DNA of 64,000 nt from Zanthoxylum bungeanum. Taxonomy: Eukaryota > Streptophyta > Magnoliopsida > Sapindales > Rutaceae. This document shows positions 1 to 11,833 of the stretch, in pieces; position 1 is the stretch's first letter; each line of letters opens with the position of its first letter. The stretch lies in the NCBI GenBank assembly GCA_019454045.1, contig SKCR01015028.1, positions 1 to 64,000 on the forward strand, read 5' to 3'. The notes under the pieces are model-generated. The model ran no database searches and was not told the DNA's origin. It saw only the letters and a list, made by a program, of their open reading frames with translations. The position numbers and the translations under genes were made by a program.

Positions 1-125
1 ACGAATTGTAAATGTGAATAGGACAAGCAGAATCTAAAATCCAGTTCGATGTAACAGCTTCACAAGCCAAAGATATATCAATAACTGGAAAAATAAATGT
101 ACCTGATGTAGATGCTCCTCTCCCT
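1..125 (-). pseudogene. copia aspartic protease, N-terminal fragment
   Basis: The minus-strand frame whose last complete codon is at 4-2 continues the polyprotein after the gag zinc knuckle and contains ILDSA, with the Asp codon at 34-32. This fits the copia protease active site, where D-S/T-G is usual, so Gly has become Ala here. A shift of frame around 120-130 separates it from the gag frame. Only about 40 codons are in the window. Confidence 0.55.
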
Positions 126-952
126 CCTCAGCTGGGCGATGTAGTCAGGACAGTTCCTTTTCCAGTGCCCGAATTTGCTGCAGTGATGACACTTGTCTTC
201 AGAAGCCCTTTTGGGCTTAGCTATCATTGCCTGCGGTTGAGGACCAAAACCCTTCTTCTTCTTCCCTTTCTTCTTCTTTCCCTTTGGCCAGGCCTGGGAA
301 GAAGCGGAAAGAGAAGTGGGTCTAGGAGGGCGAGTCGGTACTCCCTTCTTAAGGTCCTCCTCCGCCGTGAGCAACATCCTATGTAGCTCATGGTAGGTAC
401 AGATAGTCTCATTCATGTTGAAATACATCACGAACTGGCGATATGAAGCTGGGAGAGAACCAAGAATGACACTCCTACCAAGAATGTCATTTAGAATGAG
501 ATTATGTTGCCTCAATTGATTGATCAAATCGATCATTTGAAGAACATGCGCGCTAATAGCTTGCCCCTCATCCAACCGCGCATGGAACAGTTCCATTGCG
601 ACTTTGTGAACAATCACTTGTTCTTGGTTCTCAAATGACTGTCTCAATCGAGTCATCATTGTATAGGCACCTGACATGCCATAATACTGTTTCTTGAGTC
701 CTGGAGACAGTGAACTAAGGATGAATGATTTAACTCTTAATCATCATTCTTCCAAGTTTCAAAAACTTGGTGTTCCTCCTCCGTAGCATCCGCACCAACA
801 GCAAGGGGCAACGGACCCTCAAGAACATATCCCAATTTCTCAGAATCGAGGACAATCCTCAAATCAAAGTCCCAGTCAGCGAAGTTTTCAGCGCCTTTGA
901 GTTTGTTCGCATCAAGAATACGCGCAAACTGATTTGTGGATGGTGCCGCCAT
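78..952 (-). pseudogene. copia gag (capsid/nucleocapsid), one frameshift
   Basis: Gag forms the virus-like particle and binds element RNA. The N-terminal piece (952-737) begins MAAPSTNQFARIL and contains the usual copia start region. The C-terminal piece (677-78 from its first Met, open further upstream) carries the gag-polypeptide domain of copia type, a Lys-rich linker and one zinc knuckle, CHHCSKFGHWKRNC (CX2CX4HX4C). The pieces join through a one-base shift near 740, where a T appears to be missing from a T run and a TAA is created. The start at 952 lies about 740 bp downstream of the primer site. Homology to the copia gag family is clear; the lineage within copia was not resolved. Confidence 0.85.
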
Positions 953-1695
953 CGCAAATCTATCATATAGATCACGAAAAACGGTTAGTAGAAATTAAGC
1001 AGTTTCATATAATATCAAAAGCATAAACTAGATCATGGATTTTTAATCTAAAAATGCCCCTCCCACTAAATCATGCAATACTGTAATCCCCAAACAGAAT
1101 ACAAAGATTAATAATTAAATTAAATACAAATAGTGAAAAGTGGATCCGCGAATATATTTCAGCTCACAGCAGAGGCACGGTCTCGCCTACGTATATTCAT
1201 CAGGTAGACAACTCTTTTGTCAATCATTCACTAATGACTCATGGGTCCCGGTCTTGGTCGTTTCTCGTTGTCGCTGCGAAGGCAGGCCCACAAGGAGACG
1301 TACCAAGGTTAAACTCATCAATGATAAACTCAAGTCACTTACGTAATCTGATAGCTAGGGCACGTTCAGAATTCCGCTTTCGCTTGAATTTATCTAGTAT
1401 CTTATATATATCCGGTATAAATAAATCTCTATCGGACACCCTCACAGCAGAGGCCAACGGTCTCGGATGTAGTCACAGAGAAATATTCATAAACCGTATT
1501 GAAAAGACGGACCACATAATATGCATCAAATACATAACTATATTAAAACCTTATTAATTAAGGATTTTCCGCTATGTGTCATACACCCTAAATCTAACCA
1601 AATTAGATTATAATAAGCATGTAAAAGTCAAGAAAACATGATTAAACATTGATTTAATAAAGGCTAATCATTATAGGGGGCCTAGAATCAGACTC
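953..1695 (-). other. copia 5' leader, no gene
   Basis: This is untranslated leader between primer site and gag start. A motif of about 30 bp (cacagcagaggc..acggtctcg) occurs twice, near 1159 and 1443, so part of the leader is a diverged local duplication. Short plus-strand ORFs here have no recognisable domain and are treated as chance. Confidence 0.6.
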
Positions 1696-1707
1696 GCTCT
1701 GATACCA
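1696..1707 (-). other. primer-binding site (initiator tRNA-Met)
   Basis: The minus strand reads TGGTATCAGAGC, the classic complement of the plant initiator tRNA-Met 3' end used by copia elements. It is 3 bp from the LTR edge, which fixes the element orientation. Confidence 0.9.
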
Positions 1708-1710
1708 TTT

Positions 1711-4114
1711 TGTAGGGGTTTTAGAGGCTAAATCCGGTAACGCAGCGAAAGCGGTGGAAAATCAAATTTTCCGATTTCAAAATTTTTTCTCGGATTAATT
1801 AAATAAGCATATTTATTTAATTATCCAATAATCAAATTATGAAATAAAAATTAATAAGTCATATTTAAGTGAATTTACCGAATTGCCCTTACACTTAGTA
1901 TTTTAAACATTTTAGTCCGAAATTGTTCAAATCAATTTTGGATGATTCTAAATCATTTCTAAGATGAACTTAGCATGTTCAAAACATCAAAACACCAAGG
2001 GCAACATAAAATCCCAAAAATCCAAGTTTGGCCGAGAGCCTCACTAAAGGGTGGGTTTGTGCATTTTGTGATTTCATGCTTCAAAACACATCAAGATATA
2101 ATCCAATCAATATGAAACTTTATATGCATCATATACAAATCCTTATACACAACATAAATGAAAAGCCCCAAATTTGGACAAGGTCTTAAACCCTAATGTT
2201 TCAAATTCTTCAAATTGAACAAATTAGACCAAATTTGTTAAATCAATTACTTCAATCATGTTTCTTTCAACCAACCAAAGTCTCAACACAATGAAACAAC
2301 TAAAGATCAAATCTAGGTCATTTAAGAGCGGGTAAACAACTCTATATTAGCAACAAAGTTTCCAAAACCATAAAAGAATACTTATAACTACACTAGTCAC
2401 AAGCTTCCTCCATTATACATGCTACACTTTCACCAAACATATATCATCAAAACACAAGGAATAAAGAATAGAAAAACTCAAGAACATCACAAGATGTTGC
2501 CCACAACAAGAGGAACAAATTACTCTCTAATGGAAGGTTGGAAATACTTACTATTTTCAAATTTTTCCTTGATTTTCTTTTCTTTTCTCTCTACCTTTCT
2601 TTGTCTTCTTTAATGGAGTTTAGGTTAGAAAGTGTATTAGGTTAGAAAACAAATGAAATGAAAAAAATATATACTTGTTACACAAAGGCCTTGGCCAAAT
2701 TTGGCTAAGGCAAATACAAGAATATTAATTTCATCTTCATTTGATTTTCATTTCATCAACTTGATTTAAATATCTAATAACACTTTATAGATATTTTAAT
2801 TAAGTCAACAAAGGCAACTAAATCATTTAATCCAAATATCCAAATGTTAAGATATTTATATTTTAATTTATTTAATCATTTAACAATTAAATAATTAATT
2901 AATTAATTAAATACAAATATATTAAATATATGTATTCTATTTACATTAAATATCAAATACATATATTCATTTACGATATTAGTCAAATATCTCAATTTGA
3001 CTATTAATTAATGTGTATTTAAATTAATCAAGTATTAAATGTAAATACACAATAATTAAGCAAATGACTATCGGGTCCCTTTAGCATGTATTTTGCGTTT
3101 AACCTTTAAACGACTTTATAAATAATCAATATTATTCATAAATGTTACTCTAGTGCTCTACGAGTATATTTCATTATTGAGACTCTCTAGATTCATGTAT
3201 ATCCGTCACGAAATCCAATTTCGTGTCCATAATTTTATCCACCCGTAAATTATGACGATCACGGATAAACTCGCTGAATCATACAGGTCGAGGTCATGGA
3301 AAATATATAATTCCTCCGTCACAGGTATCCGGATATATCCCAGAGATATAGATGTTAACGTCAAATCTCTATGGGGATTATCCAGTCGACTATTCTATTA
3401 GTAATCTCTAAAAGAATGTTTCTAACTAGCTTCTAAACTTTACCACGGGTCCATGGTTTTATCTGATTGCTAATCGTATGGACTACCTATGCTCTGGTAC
3501 ACAGAACTGACGGATCCTATCTTGATACACATAGGACATCCTGAGGATATATCTACACCCAACGAACCGGCGGAGGTCTGATCTAAATAGATCGGTGACG
3601 TGACTACCATCTAAGTGTAGAAGATGTCTCATGTGCTCACAATGGCATCTCAAGTCTAAGAATCACAAGTGCTAATCAACCCGAGAAGATTCTTTTTGAC
3701 GTTGGTGTACCATCCATTAAGAATCTTCGGTGAGTCGTTCAGTGTTATCCGCTATAAACACCCACACGTCTATACTAGTCTCCAAGACTAATGGTTCATT
3801 GAGAAACCATTGGAATCATATATTCCAGTATACGACATGTACCGGTCTCAACGGGTTTACTTTACTGACCAAGTAGTGTAAACCTTGACCAGGAACTGTC
3901 TGAGAATGGCAACGTCATGATACTACTCAATGTCAGTTGCGACGCTTTTGCAACAGTACCATGACTAATCATTATAAGGTCATTACGTCTTTACCATATA
4001 AAAAGATACATTATATTATAGAAACTGCATATATTATTCATAATAATAATGTTTTACAGAAGTATTCAAAAGAAATACAACCGGGAATTGGCGCTCTGAG
4101 CACCAACCCCAACA
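1711..4114 (-). repeat. copia 5' LTR (about 2.4 kb)
   Basis: The plus strand begins TGTAGGGGTT and ends AACCCCAACA, near-perfect inverted ends (9 of 10) with the TG..CA form. The left edge is 3 bp from the primer site. The LTR is AT-rich, especially 2820-3060, and holds no ORF of interest. Its partner LTR is outside the window. Confidence 0.8.
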
Positions 4115-4398
4115 TTCTGATCACGAGTATTTTTGAAAAATACCGAGCAAGTTTTTCTTATTCAAATACACAACAAGCTTATATAGGTGTGAGTAATGTA
4201 TTTAGAAATGGGAAAACACTCATTATATTCCAGGAATTTACCGCTCATCTTACTACTTTTTGAGGGTCATTCTAAGAGAGGCTCTTTTGAAAAATATCTC
4301 TACGACATCTATGCATTCCAGGGCTTATTAAGCCGAGTGCCATCCAGCTGCTCTAGGTAATAGGTACTCGACCTGATGACCTCTGCTATCGTAGCTGC
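4115..4398 (-). pseudogene. gypsy gag 3' fragment, cut off by element insertion
   Basis: On the minus strand the part nearest 4398 stays open and continues the gag remnant found beyond the inserted element at 8420-9065, ending in a stop near 4300. The stretch 4115-4260 is not recognisable. The fragment is bounded by the copia LTR on the left and by the Athila-type insertion on the right. Confidence 0.4.
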
Positions 4399-5715
4399 TG
4401 TTGCGATATTTTATATCGTACCGCAAGTGTACGGTGTCAAGTTTTAGTAAAAATATGTGAAAGAGTGTCAAACCCACATGAAATGTGTTCAATTCACACT
4501 AAGAACAATAATTAATAATCCTAACTTTATTTAGAAAATAATTAATTAAGATTAAACTAAATAAATAAGATATGAAAATATTTTATGTAGGAGAAACCAA
4601 TACGAGAGAGATTCTAGAGTCTAATTTCACCTAGCTATCTCATATGTATTTGTCATGCCAATCAATCCTTATTCAATTGCATTGTTTATAAGTCAAGAAT
4701 CCTACGTATTCCACTCCCTCTCCCGAGCAATAGTGAAAATATTATCAAATACACACTTCGATATCCCTATAAAAATCTAGTAATCAATAATTCATTACGT
4801 TTTGTGATTCTATGTTAACGACTTCAAAGGAACTATAGATTCTCCCGAACTCTATAAAACTTCTAGGGTATATTCTCTAGATCCTATTCAAAATCCCTCT
4901 CTCCCGAACGATAGATTCTAAACATTCATCATCTCAATTTGTGGCCAACAAACAAAAAGCATTAAACGCATGATAATACAAATAAACTGAATCAAAACTT
5001 TATATAAATCAAATTAGCAAACAACATATAGGTTCAAGTATTAGTTATATCATCATCTAGAATAATGGAGTTAGTTAATGACTAAAGATTAAAACAATGA
5101 AAATAGGGTCATGAACATAATGTATTTTATTAGATTTTAAAGAAGAAAACTTGATGATAAAACCCGAATTGAATCCATTCCTCTTCGGACGTCATCACCT
5201 TCGTATCCTCTTGTCGCTCTTCAATCTTCCTCCATGGATCTCTCGAAAATTTTTGTTTTGTGTCTTTGTGTTGTGTATTAGCCTCCTCTCTAGGGTTTTG
5301 GCGAGCTTATGTAATTATAAGAAAGTCTTGGAGTCATTGTGCATGTAAAATCCTAAAATTGGTGTTTCTGGGGGTCTGCGCAGCACCGCGGCACCGGAAA
5401 GTGGCACCGCGGCGCTGAAACTGCGGGAAATTACTATAAGTGATCCTGAAGAGGCGCCGAGATGCCCATAAGTGGGGCCGCGACGCTAGTCAATTTTTCT
5501 GGCGTGCTGATTTTATGTTTTCTGCTCTTCCCGTGTGCTTTCGATACGTCCGTAAGGTCCCAAAATAATTCAATTTGTCCCAAGATCCATGTCCTAATAC
5601 TTCCTACAAATAAAAAAATAAAAATAAAAAACTAAAAAAACATTAAATGACACGGAATCTAACAAAATAGTAAGCTAAGAATGTATGAATAAGTGGGTAT
5701 AAACCGCACTTATCA
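4399..5715 (-). repeat. 3' LTR of non-coding Athila-type element
   Basis: Starts TGTTGCGATATTTTATATCG and ends CACTTATCA. It aligns along its length with 7137-8419 with scattered substitutions and small indels, so insertion was not very recent. Confidence 0.9.
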
Positions 5716-5793
5716 AACACCCACAAACTTAAGATTTTGCTAGTCCCGAGCAAAAGACTAAATAAAAACTAAATAAATGAACAAAATTAACTA

Positions 5794-5910
5794 GGCCACT
5801 TTCGTAAGGATCACGATTGCATTTAGCATATGCAACAAGTCTTTAAACCCCTAGGCGACCCTAGTGGACGAGTTATTGTCTCGTGAGGGCTTACAGCGAC
5901 GATACCCACA
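5794..5910 (-). other. conserved Athila-type 3' non-coding block
   Basis: About 115 nt that match, with few changes, blocks at 15255-15369 (minus), 32532-32648, 51238-51353 and 56327-56437 (plus), although surrounding sequence has diverged. It includes CTCACGAGAC, TCGTCCACTAGG and GATCC.TACGAAAGTGGC. It lies upstream of the 3' polypurine tract in every element. Confidence 0.75.
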
Positions 5911-7112
5911 AACTTTATTCACAAACATGCAATCATGCAAAAATATAAAAATAATAATAGCAAAGAAAATAGTCCTGATAGTTATACATAATGTTGTCCT
6001 TAAAGAATGCCTATAAATGAAATCAGAGAACCTTCAACAGTAATCAATGCAACTTAAGTCTAAGTTCTTGAATAAACCATCTAAGCCAGACTCACAGTGT
6101 GTGTGGTGTGTGTAAAGGTTCATTCACAGCTCGACTCTTAAGTAAGCCAACTCAATGATTTCGTCTCAAAAATTGGGATCCGATGGGTCAAACCAACCAA
6201 GATATCTCAAAAGTATCTGTATTTGCCTTTTATGTGCTCTGTATGGTACAATTTTATTTTCTTTTATTTTTTATTTTTTTCAACACACCTACCCTTTAAG
6301 GTAGCATTTCTCCTTATGGTGGTCATAACGCTGGCCCATATGTAGCTTCACGCTTATCGGTTATAGGTGGTTTAACTTCTTTTTTTTTTCAATTTTTTTT
6401 TCTTTTATTTTTGAACCATACCATATATCATAACACTAGCAAATCGAGATAGACATCTAAGTAAACGATCATTCATCAGCAAGTAATTTCTTCAACTAGT
6501 CACTTTGCCAACTACCTAGGTTCTTACTGCTAAAAACCTATTATTAAGTGCTTACGAGTCTAACCTAGATCACCTACTCAAGGCATCAGATAAAAGTCAA
6601 TTAGGAACTTATCGTTTCTAAAATTTCATTATAAGCAAACAAAACTTATCATTAGACTTATGATTCACTATCTAAGATGAAAAACAAAGATTTGTAATTT
6701 TATTTTTATTTTTTTAAAACTAAAAATAACAAGAATTATCATTATATGCACACACCCCCAAACTTAAAACTTGCATTGTCCTCAATGTAAGATAAATATA
6801 AAGAAACAAGGGTGAGGAACAACACTACCGGACATGGAGTTGATCAGGCTCATGCTGGTAAGACTTTGGTTGCGTGGGCTGTGTGGGTTGCACTAACACC
6901 TGCATAAATACTCATGCAAATAAGAAACAAGCAATTAGCACACAATAAAATAAAACTAAACTAAAAAAAAATTAAAAAAATACAAGGGTTGCCTCCCCGC
7001 TAGCGCTAAGTTTAATATCTTCAGGTAGACGCAAAAAGTAAGAATAAAAATAAAAATCTAAATTAAAGTCAAGGTTACTTGGTAATAGTATTAATGTGAA
7101 TTAAATTAACAA

Positions 7113-7130
7113 TCTCTGGCAACGGCGCCA
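7113..7130 (-). other. primer-binding site (tRNA-Asp type)
   Basis: The minus strand reads TGGCGCCGTTGCC followed by AGAGA, differing at two bases from the perfect 18-mer in the element at 13028-21303. It is 6 bp from the LTR edge. Confidence 0.85.
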
Positions 7131-7136
7131 AAAATA

Positions 7137-8419
7137 TGTTGCGATATTTTATATCGTACCACAAGTGTACGGTGTCAAGTTTTAGTAAAGATGAGTGAAA
7201 GAGTGTCGAACCCACATGGATTGTGTTCAATTCACACTAAGTACTATAATTAATAATCATGACTTTATTTAGAAAATAATTAATTAAGATTAAACTAAAT
7301 AAATAAGATATGAAAATATTTTATGTAGGAGAAACCAATACGAGAGAGATTCTAGAGTCTGATTTCACCTAACTATCCCCTATGAATTTGTCATGCCAAT
7401 CAATCCTTATTCAATTGCATTGTTTATAAGTCAAGAATCCTAAGTATTCCACTCCATCTCCCGAGCAATAGTGAAAATATTATCAAATACACACTTCAAT
7501 ATCTCTATAAAAATCTAGTAATCAACAATTCATTACCTTTTGTGATTCTGTGTTAACGACTTCAAAGGAACTATAGATTCTCTCGAACTCTATAAAACTC
7601 CTAGGTTATATTCTCTAGATCCTATTCAAAATCCCTCTCTCCCGAGCGATAGATTCTAAACATTCATCATCTCAATTTATGGCCAACAAACAAAAAGCAT
7701 TAAACGCAAGAGAATACAAATAAACTAAATCAAAACTTTATATAAATCAAATTAGCAAACAACACATAGGTTCGAGCATTAGTTACATCATCCTCTAGAA
7801 TAATGGAGTTAGTTCATGACTAAAGATAAAAACAATGAAAATATGGTCATGAACATAATGGACATCATTAGAGTTTAAAGAAGAAAACTATATGATAAAA
7901 CCCGAATTGAATCTCTTCTTCTTCAGACGTCACCGCCTTCATCTCCTCTTTTCACTCTTCAATCCTCCTCCATGGATCTCTCTAAAATATGTTTTGTGTC
8001 TTTGTGTTGTGTATTAGCCTCCTCTCTAGGGATTTGGACGAGCTTATGTATTTATAAGAAAGTTTTGGAGTCATTGTGCATGTAAAACCCTAAAAACTGA
8101 TGTTTCTAGGGGTCTGCGCAACGTCGGAAAATGGCGCTATGGTGCTGAAGCTGCGGGAAATTACTATGAGTGATCCTGAAGAGGCACCGCGACACCAGTC
8201 AATTTTTCTAGCGTGCTGATTTTTTGTTTTCCGCTCTTCCCATGTGCTTCCGATGCGTCCGTAAGGTCCCAAAACAAGTCAATTTGTCCCAAGATCCATG
8301 TCTTAATGCTTCCGACAAATAAAACATAAAACAAACTACAAATACATTAAATGACACTGAATCTAACAAAATAGTAAGCTAAGAATGCAGGAATAAGTAG
8401 CTATAAACCGCATTTATCA
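7137..8419 (-). repeat. 5' LTR of non-coding Athila-type element
   Basis: Direct copy of 4399-5715, starting TGTTGCGATATTTTATATCG and ending GCATTTATCA, followed by GCTGT. Confidence 0.9.
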
Positions 8420-9137
8420 GCTGTCTCGCCCTTATTGCATCATAGTCAGCGCATTCATTCAGGTAGCCATTCCTTATCAGGTCCACAACTTGCTTCTGCA
8501 GGTGTCTGTAGCTCTCGGTGTCATGTCAATGGTATTGTGATGCGAGCAATAAGCTCTAGCACTTCTCTTGTCCATTGGGAACCTCCTCGGGTCGGGCTCC
8601 GTCAGCAGCCGCTTATCATGTAACTCACGAGGTATCTGAGCCAAATGTCTTTTTAGGGTTGTATACGCAGCATCCCCCACTACATGAGCAATTCTGATAG
8701 GGGGCTTCAGTCTTGGAGCCAGTTTCCTCGGGTTTTTAGGCTTGAACTCTTGTCTGTTCGATCCTAATCTCTTCCATCTACCGACTCCGTCGTGTCGAGT
8801 ATTTGGGCTTGGCTCTTTCCTTTCCGATTTCCTGTCCTCACTTTTCTGGTTTTCTTTTCCTAGCCATTTGCTCTCTTTTTATAGCAACCAGCCTCTTACC
8901 ACTGGCGATATCTTCCTTCCTTCGACTAGGCCCCACACGTGTCAGTTCTTCTGTCGTTTTCTCTTCCAACTTTTCAATTCTCTCCATCAAGGCCTTTAGG
9001 AAGGTTTGAGTTGCCTCTCTTTCTATCCGCAAGTTCTCCTCCATTTTCTCTATCCACCCCGCCATTAAGGCTTCAACAGCTCTATGATTTTCATCTTATG
9101 CCATCGTCTGAGTGTGTTTGCTATTTTTTGTACTATC
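8420..9137 (-). pseudogene. Ty3/gypsy gag remnant (5' part)
   Basis: Minus-strand pieces at 9065-8838 (charged, coiled-coil-like: MAGWIEKMEENLRIEREATQ) and 8680-8477 (with DKRSARAYCSHHNTI) correspond to the N-terminal and C-terminal parts of a plant gypsy gag. The latter normally reads (Y/F)C.(F)H...GHDT. One or more frameshifts near 8525 restore an open frame running to the insertion point at 8420. The segment is too short for a full gag, so the central capsid part is deleted. It lies directly downstream of the gypsy LTR and its degenerate primer site. Confidence 0.6.
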
Positions 9138-9154
9138 CTCATATACGACGCCAA
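9138..9154 (-). other. degenerate gypsy primer-binding site
   Basis: The minus strand reads TTGGCGTCGTATATGAG beside the LTR edge, resembling the TTGGCGCCGT...-type primer site of plant gypsy elements with several changes. Confidence 0.4.
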
Positions 9155-9155
9155 C

Positions 9156-10300
9156 TGTTGACAACTATTTTTCGTTCCAAGGGTAATTTGGAAAATCAAC
9201 CCCTCAAACATACCTCCCCTAACCGTGAAATTGTTTAGTTAGTAGGGAACCAAAGCAAACTTAGCAAGCAGACTGATAATCACAGAGACAAGGATTTACA
9301 TGGTTCGGTGGAGAGTGGCTTCAACCTACGTCCATTGGAGTAAGGGGTATTTTATTACGGCTCGGGGTCAAGACCGACCCGAGCTACAAGTGGGGTTGTG
9401 AGCTTACAAAGAGTGTATAACACCTCGGGTCTTACACTAGCCCATTACAATTCACTCACTTGGTCAAGTAATCGACTAGCTTTTCTCTCTTTATCACTAG
9501 TTTATGAGCTCTTAACTATTTTACAAGTCGTGAGATGATAAAATTGTTGTCCTTTAAATCTGAATCTTCAACCCTTTTATATAGGCTTTCGAATTCACTA
9601 TTCCATTGCCCATGACGTCAACTCATGTCACTGCCATCATTGTAGTAACAACTCACCTCAACTATCCGCAATTCGACCATTCAGAATAGCCCATTTTACT
9701 GTCACTACACCGGCCTATGGCGACTCTGCTCTTCCACTTCCTTGTCACTGCACCGCCGTATCGCAGCTGGCAAGGGCTGCTTTCAATGAGAACCGTTATT
9801 TTTCCCATAATCATCATTAGCCTTCCAAAAGCTAATCTTTTCAACTAGGGCATACGTCACCTACGCCTAAGCGTAAAATAACCTGTGGTCCTAGCTCCGT
9901 TCCTCGAGTCTGCATACCGAGGTGAATGATATTTGGTCAAACTTCCTGACTTCTCAAACAAGGTCGGGTTCACAAACAATGACCATATCGGGGTTGGCTT
10001 CCACAAGCACTCAAATGCTGTCAAAGCTAACACTCCTTTTCTGGATTGAGCCGGTATCCCATCTTGGTTCATCATCAGTAGGTTCTGCCCTCAGGAGAAC
10101 TCTTCTGTATAGTGGGGTCGGGCCCCTCTGTCTGACTTTAACCTCTCTAAGCTTTTGGACTTTCATCATCCTCTTTTGGCCGAGTACAAACCCCATTCTA
10201 CACCTTCTCGGTATTTGAACTTTCTCGGGGAGAAAAACCACCATAAAAAAGTATCAATACCAAACCCACCGGAATGATCCCGATTCATACGAAACCCAAT
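9156..10300 (-). repeat. Ty3/gypsy 5' LTR (right edge approximate)
   Basis: The plus strand begins TGTTGACAACTATTTTTCG next to the degenerate primer site. The sequence is related over several hundred bases to 22562-23356 (shared GTTTAGTTAGT..GGAA.CCAAAGCAAACTT, GAGAGTGGCT.CAACCTACGTCCAT). The right boundary is uncertain because the related copy is cut by a later insertion. It probably falls between 10270 and 10310. Confidence 0.6.
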
Positions 10301-11125
10301 GTTAAGTGGCTTTCTACCCAATCATGAAAAATGATAGATGTACAAAAAAAATGAGAAAAGTTAATAATAAAGACATTGATTATGTGTTAAAATTACTTTT
10401 TAACAACATAATACATGATTAGATTTGATCACCATATATCTTTATTCCCCAGCAATTGGACCCAGTACATGCCTTGGTCCGGTAGCAAACTTGTACTCTG
10501 TAAGTCACTAACTCATACAATAATTACTCAAGGCAGGCTTAATTGGAGATTTTATTATCCTGCTAAGGTCAGGCTTCATTGGTGCTTCATTGTACCTGCA
10601 GAAGTTATGGAGCTGATCAGGTAATGAGCCCGCGTAACAGATAGTTCAACAAGTCTTTGTTGTCTTTCTTCAAGATTAAAATTCTTTCCGGAAACACTCT
10701 GGGTCAATTGGGATGAACCTTACAACAAAACCATTGGTGAAAAATTAAATCCTTCTTTCTGCAATGGCTATTAATGATCCAGGTCCAAGCATTGTTAGTG
10801 ATTATGGCATTTTGATTAATCCAAATTATAAAACAAAGTGCAGTGCCTAGATTTATCCAGCCATGAGATTTTGATCAGCAATTTACATACATACATATAG
10901 TATCCTTCAATTTATTGTAGAATGGTTCATAAGGTAGCTTATTTTACTACTGATATCAAAGACACAAACAAGCCACTATTACAACTCACCTATTAGCATC
11001 AGAAAGCAATAAGAAGACTAACAACAAGGATAAGAGTAAAAAAGGGTCATTACCCAAGAAACACTAAATAGATTCACAAGCCAAGCCATATCTTAATATT
11101 ATTATTTCATGCATAATTGTTTCTG
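10301..11125. other. host intergenic region, 3' of the single gene
   Basis: No repeat shared with the rest of the window and no convincing coding region. A 69-codon plus-strand ORF at 10415-10624 lacks any recognisable domain. The last roughly 60 bp should contain the 3' UTR of the minus-strand gene (minus-strand AATAAT near 11100). Confidence 0.5.
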
Positions 11126-11833
11126 TCACACCATTGTGCCCTTGTACTTTCTCGCAGCCTCCCTACTGTCAATAGTCCCTGTGTACATCTCTTTGGGCAC
11201 AGATGAGGAATTTAAGTTGCCATACCGCCTTGCAGCCTCCCTGCTGTCAAGAGTTTGACTATAGTCATGATCTCGTTTAGGCCCTGATGTGATTGGCACA
11301 TTCATCCGGGAATGTGGAGAAGAGGTGACTGAAGTAGGCCTAGCAGATTCCTTCAAGTACTCCTCAGCTGTGCCAATATCATTTTTTGGTCTAGAGTGCG
11401 CGGCATCTGGTGGTGTAGCCCATGCTGCACGATTTGGCCTCGCCCATCCACCAGTAGTGATCATAGCTGGTTCCATCCTGTCAAGCTTGTTGTGCTTGTA
11501 GTTATCATAATCCCCGTTCTGAATGGTATGACCACTCGGCTTGTAATCACCATAACCAGTATTTCCATGTCCATACTCATGCCCTTGATGGCCTGTAGAA
11601 TTAGGGGTACGGTGCCAAACTGAAGGACTCAGAAGACCAAACCTCTTCGGTTTACTAGCTTCAGTTTGCACCTTAGTGAGAAACTCATCAACCTTATGAC
11701 GAAGGCCATGGCCATGATCTGGACTTGAAGACCTATGCCATTGATCCTTAACTTCTCCATAATCTTTCTCTGCCTTTGGTGCTAAATCACTATAAGTAGA
11801 GTGGCCTCTATACGCATAGCCATAGCCAGCCAT
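11126..11833 (-). CDS. plant hydrophilic His/Gly/Tyr-rich protein, uncharacterised
   Basis: A single uninterrupted 235-codon ORF starting MAGYGYAYRGHSTYSDL and ending KYKGTMV. The protein is hydrophilic, rich in Gly, His, Tyr, Ser and Arg, with no signal peptide or membrane segment visible. A central tract (about residues 85-118) is dense in His, Gly, Tyr and Asp. The C-terminal third contains two copies of a short motif, LDSREAARRYGN and IDSREAARKYKG, about 28 residues apart. I do not recognise a named family. Regular codon structure, a TATA-like box about 90 bp upstream and lack of similarity to surrounding repeats argue for a real host gene. An upstream intron or longer 5' exon cannot be excluded. 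Function is unknown; residue content alone would fit a disordered or stress-related protein, but that is only a guess. Confidence 0.75.
   Translation of the reverse strand: MAGYGYAYRGHSTYSDLAPKAEKDYGEVKDQWHRSSSPDHGHGLRHKVDEFLTKVQTEASKPKRFGLLSPSVWHRTPNSTGHQGHEYGHGNTGYGDYKPSGHTIQNGDYDNYKHNKLDRMEPAMITTGGWARPNRAAWATPPDAAHSRPKNDIGTAEEYLKESARPTSVTSSPHSRMNVPITSGPKRDHDYSQTLDSREAARRYGNLNSSSVPKEMYTGTIDSREAARKYKGTMV

Larger units (their letters stand above)
1..4114 (-). mobile_element. Ty1/copia LTR retrotransposon, 5' part only
   Basis: Read on the minus strand the order is 5' LTR (4114-1711), tRNA-Met type primer site (1707-1696), a leader of about 0.7 kb, gag (952-78) and the first codons of the aspartic protease, which run off the left edge. 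The 3' half and 3' LTR lie outside the window. LTR, primer site and gag with a CCHC knuckle followed by protease are the standard copia order. The gag frameshift means this copy is probably defective. The right LTR edge was set from the short inverted ends, and no target duplication could be tested because the other end is missing. Confidence 0.85.
5716..7136 (-). other. internal region of non-coding element
   Basis: No ORF above background. Landmarks on the minus strand are the primer site, the GGGAGGCAACCC box, a first polypurine-like GTTTGGGGGTG, low-complexity T runs near 6255-6410, the conserved block 5910-5794, and a polypurine-like stretch adjoining the 3' LTR. Confidence 0.7.
4399..8419 (-). 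mobile_element. non-coding Athila-type element (LARD-like), complete
   Basis: Two direct LTRs (4399-5715 and 7137-8419) flank a 1.42 kb internal region with no coding capacity. Minus-strand orientation follows from a tRNA-Asp type primer site next to the right LTR. Flanking 5-mers are GCTGC (4394-4398) and GCTGT (8420-8424), a target duplication with one mismatch. The internal region keeps blocks shared with the Athila-type elements elsewhere in the window: a GCGCTAGC/GGGAGGCAACCC box near 6980-7015, a GAGGACAATG..GTTTGGGGGTG box near 6750-6790, and a strongly conserved block at 5794-5910. It must depend on proteins supplied by another element. Confidence 0.85.

Noticed and set aside
4399..8419. 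The two 1.3-kb repeats as a segmental duplication
   Set aside because: TG..CA ends, tRNA-Asp primer site and flanking near-identical 5-mers identify LTRs of one inserted element.
10415..10624. 69-codon plus-strand ORF in host intergenic DNA
   Set aside because: No recognisable domain, no context and a length expected by chance.
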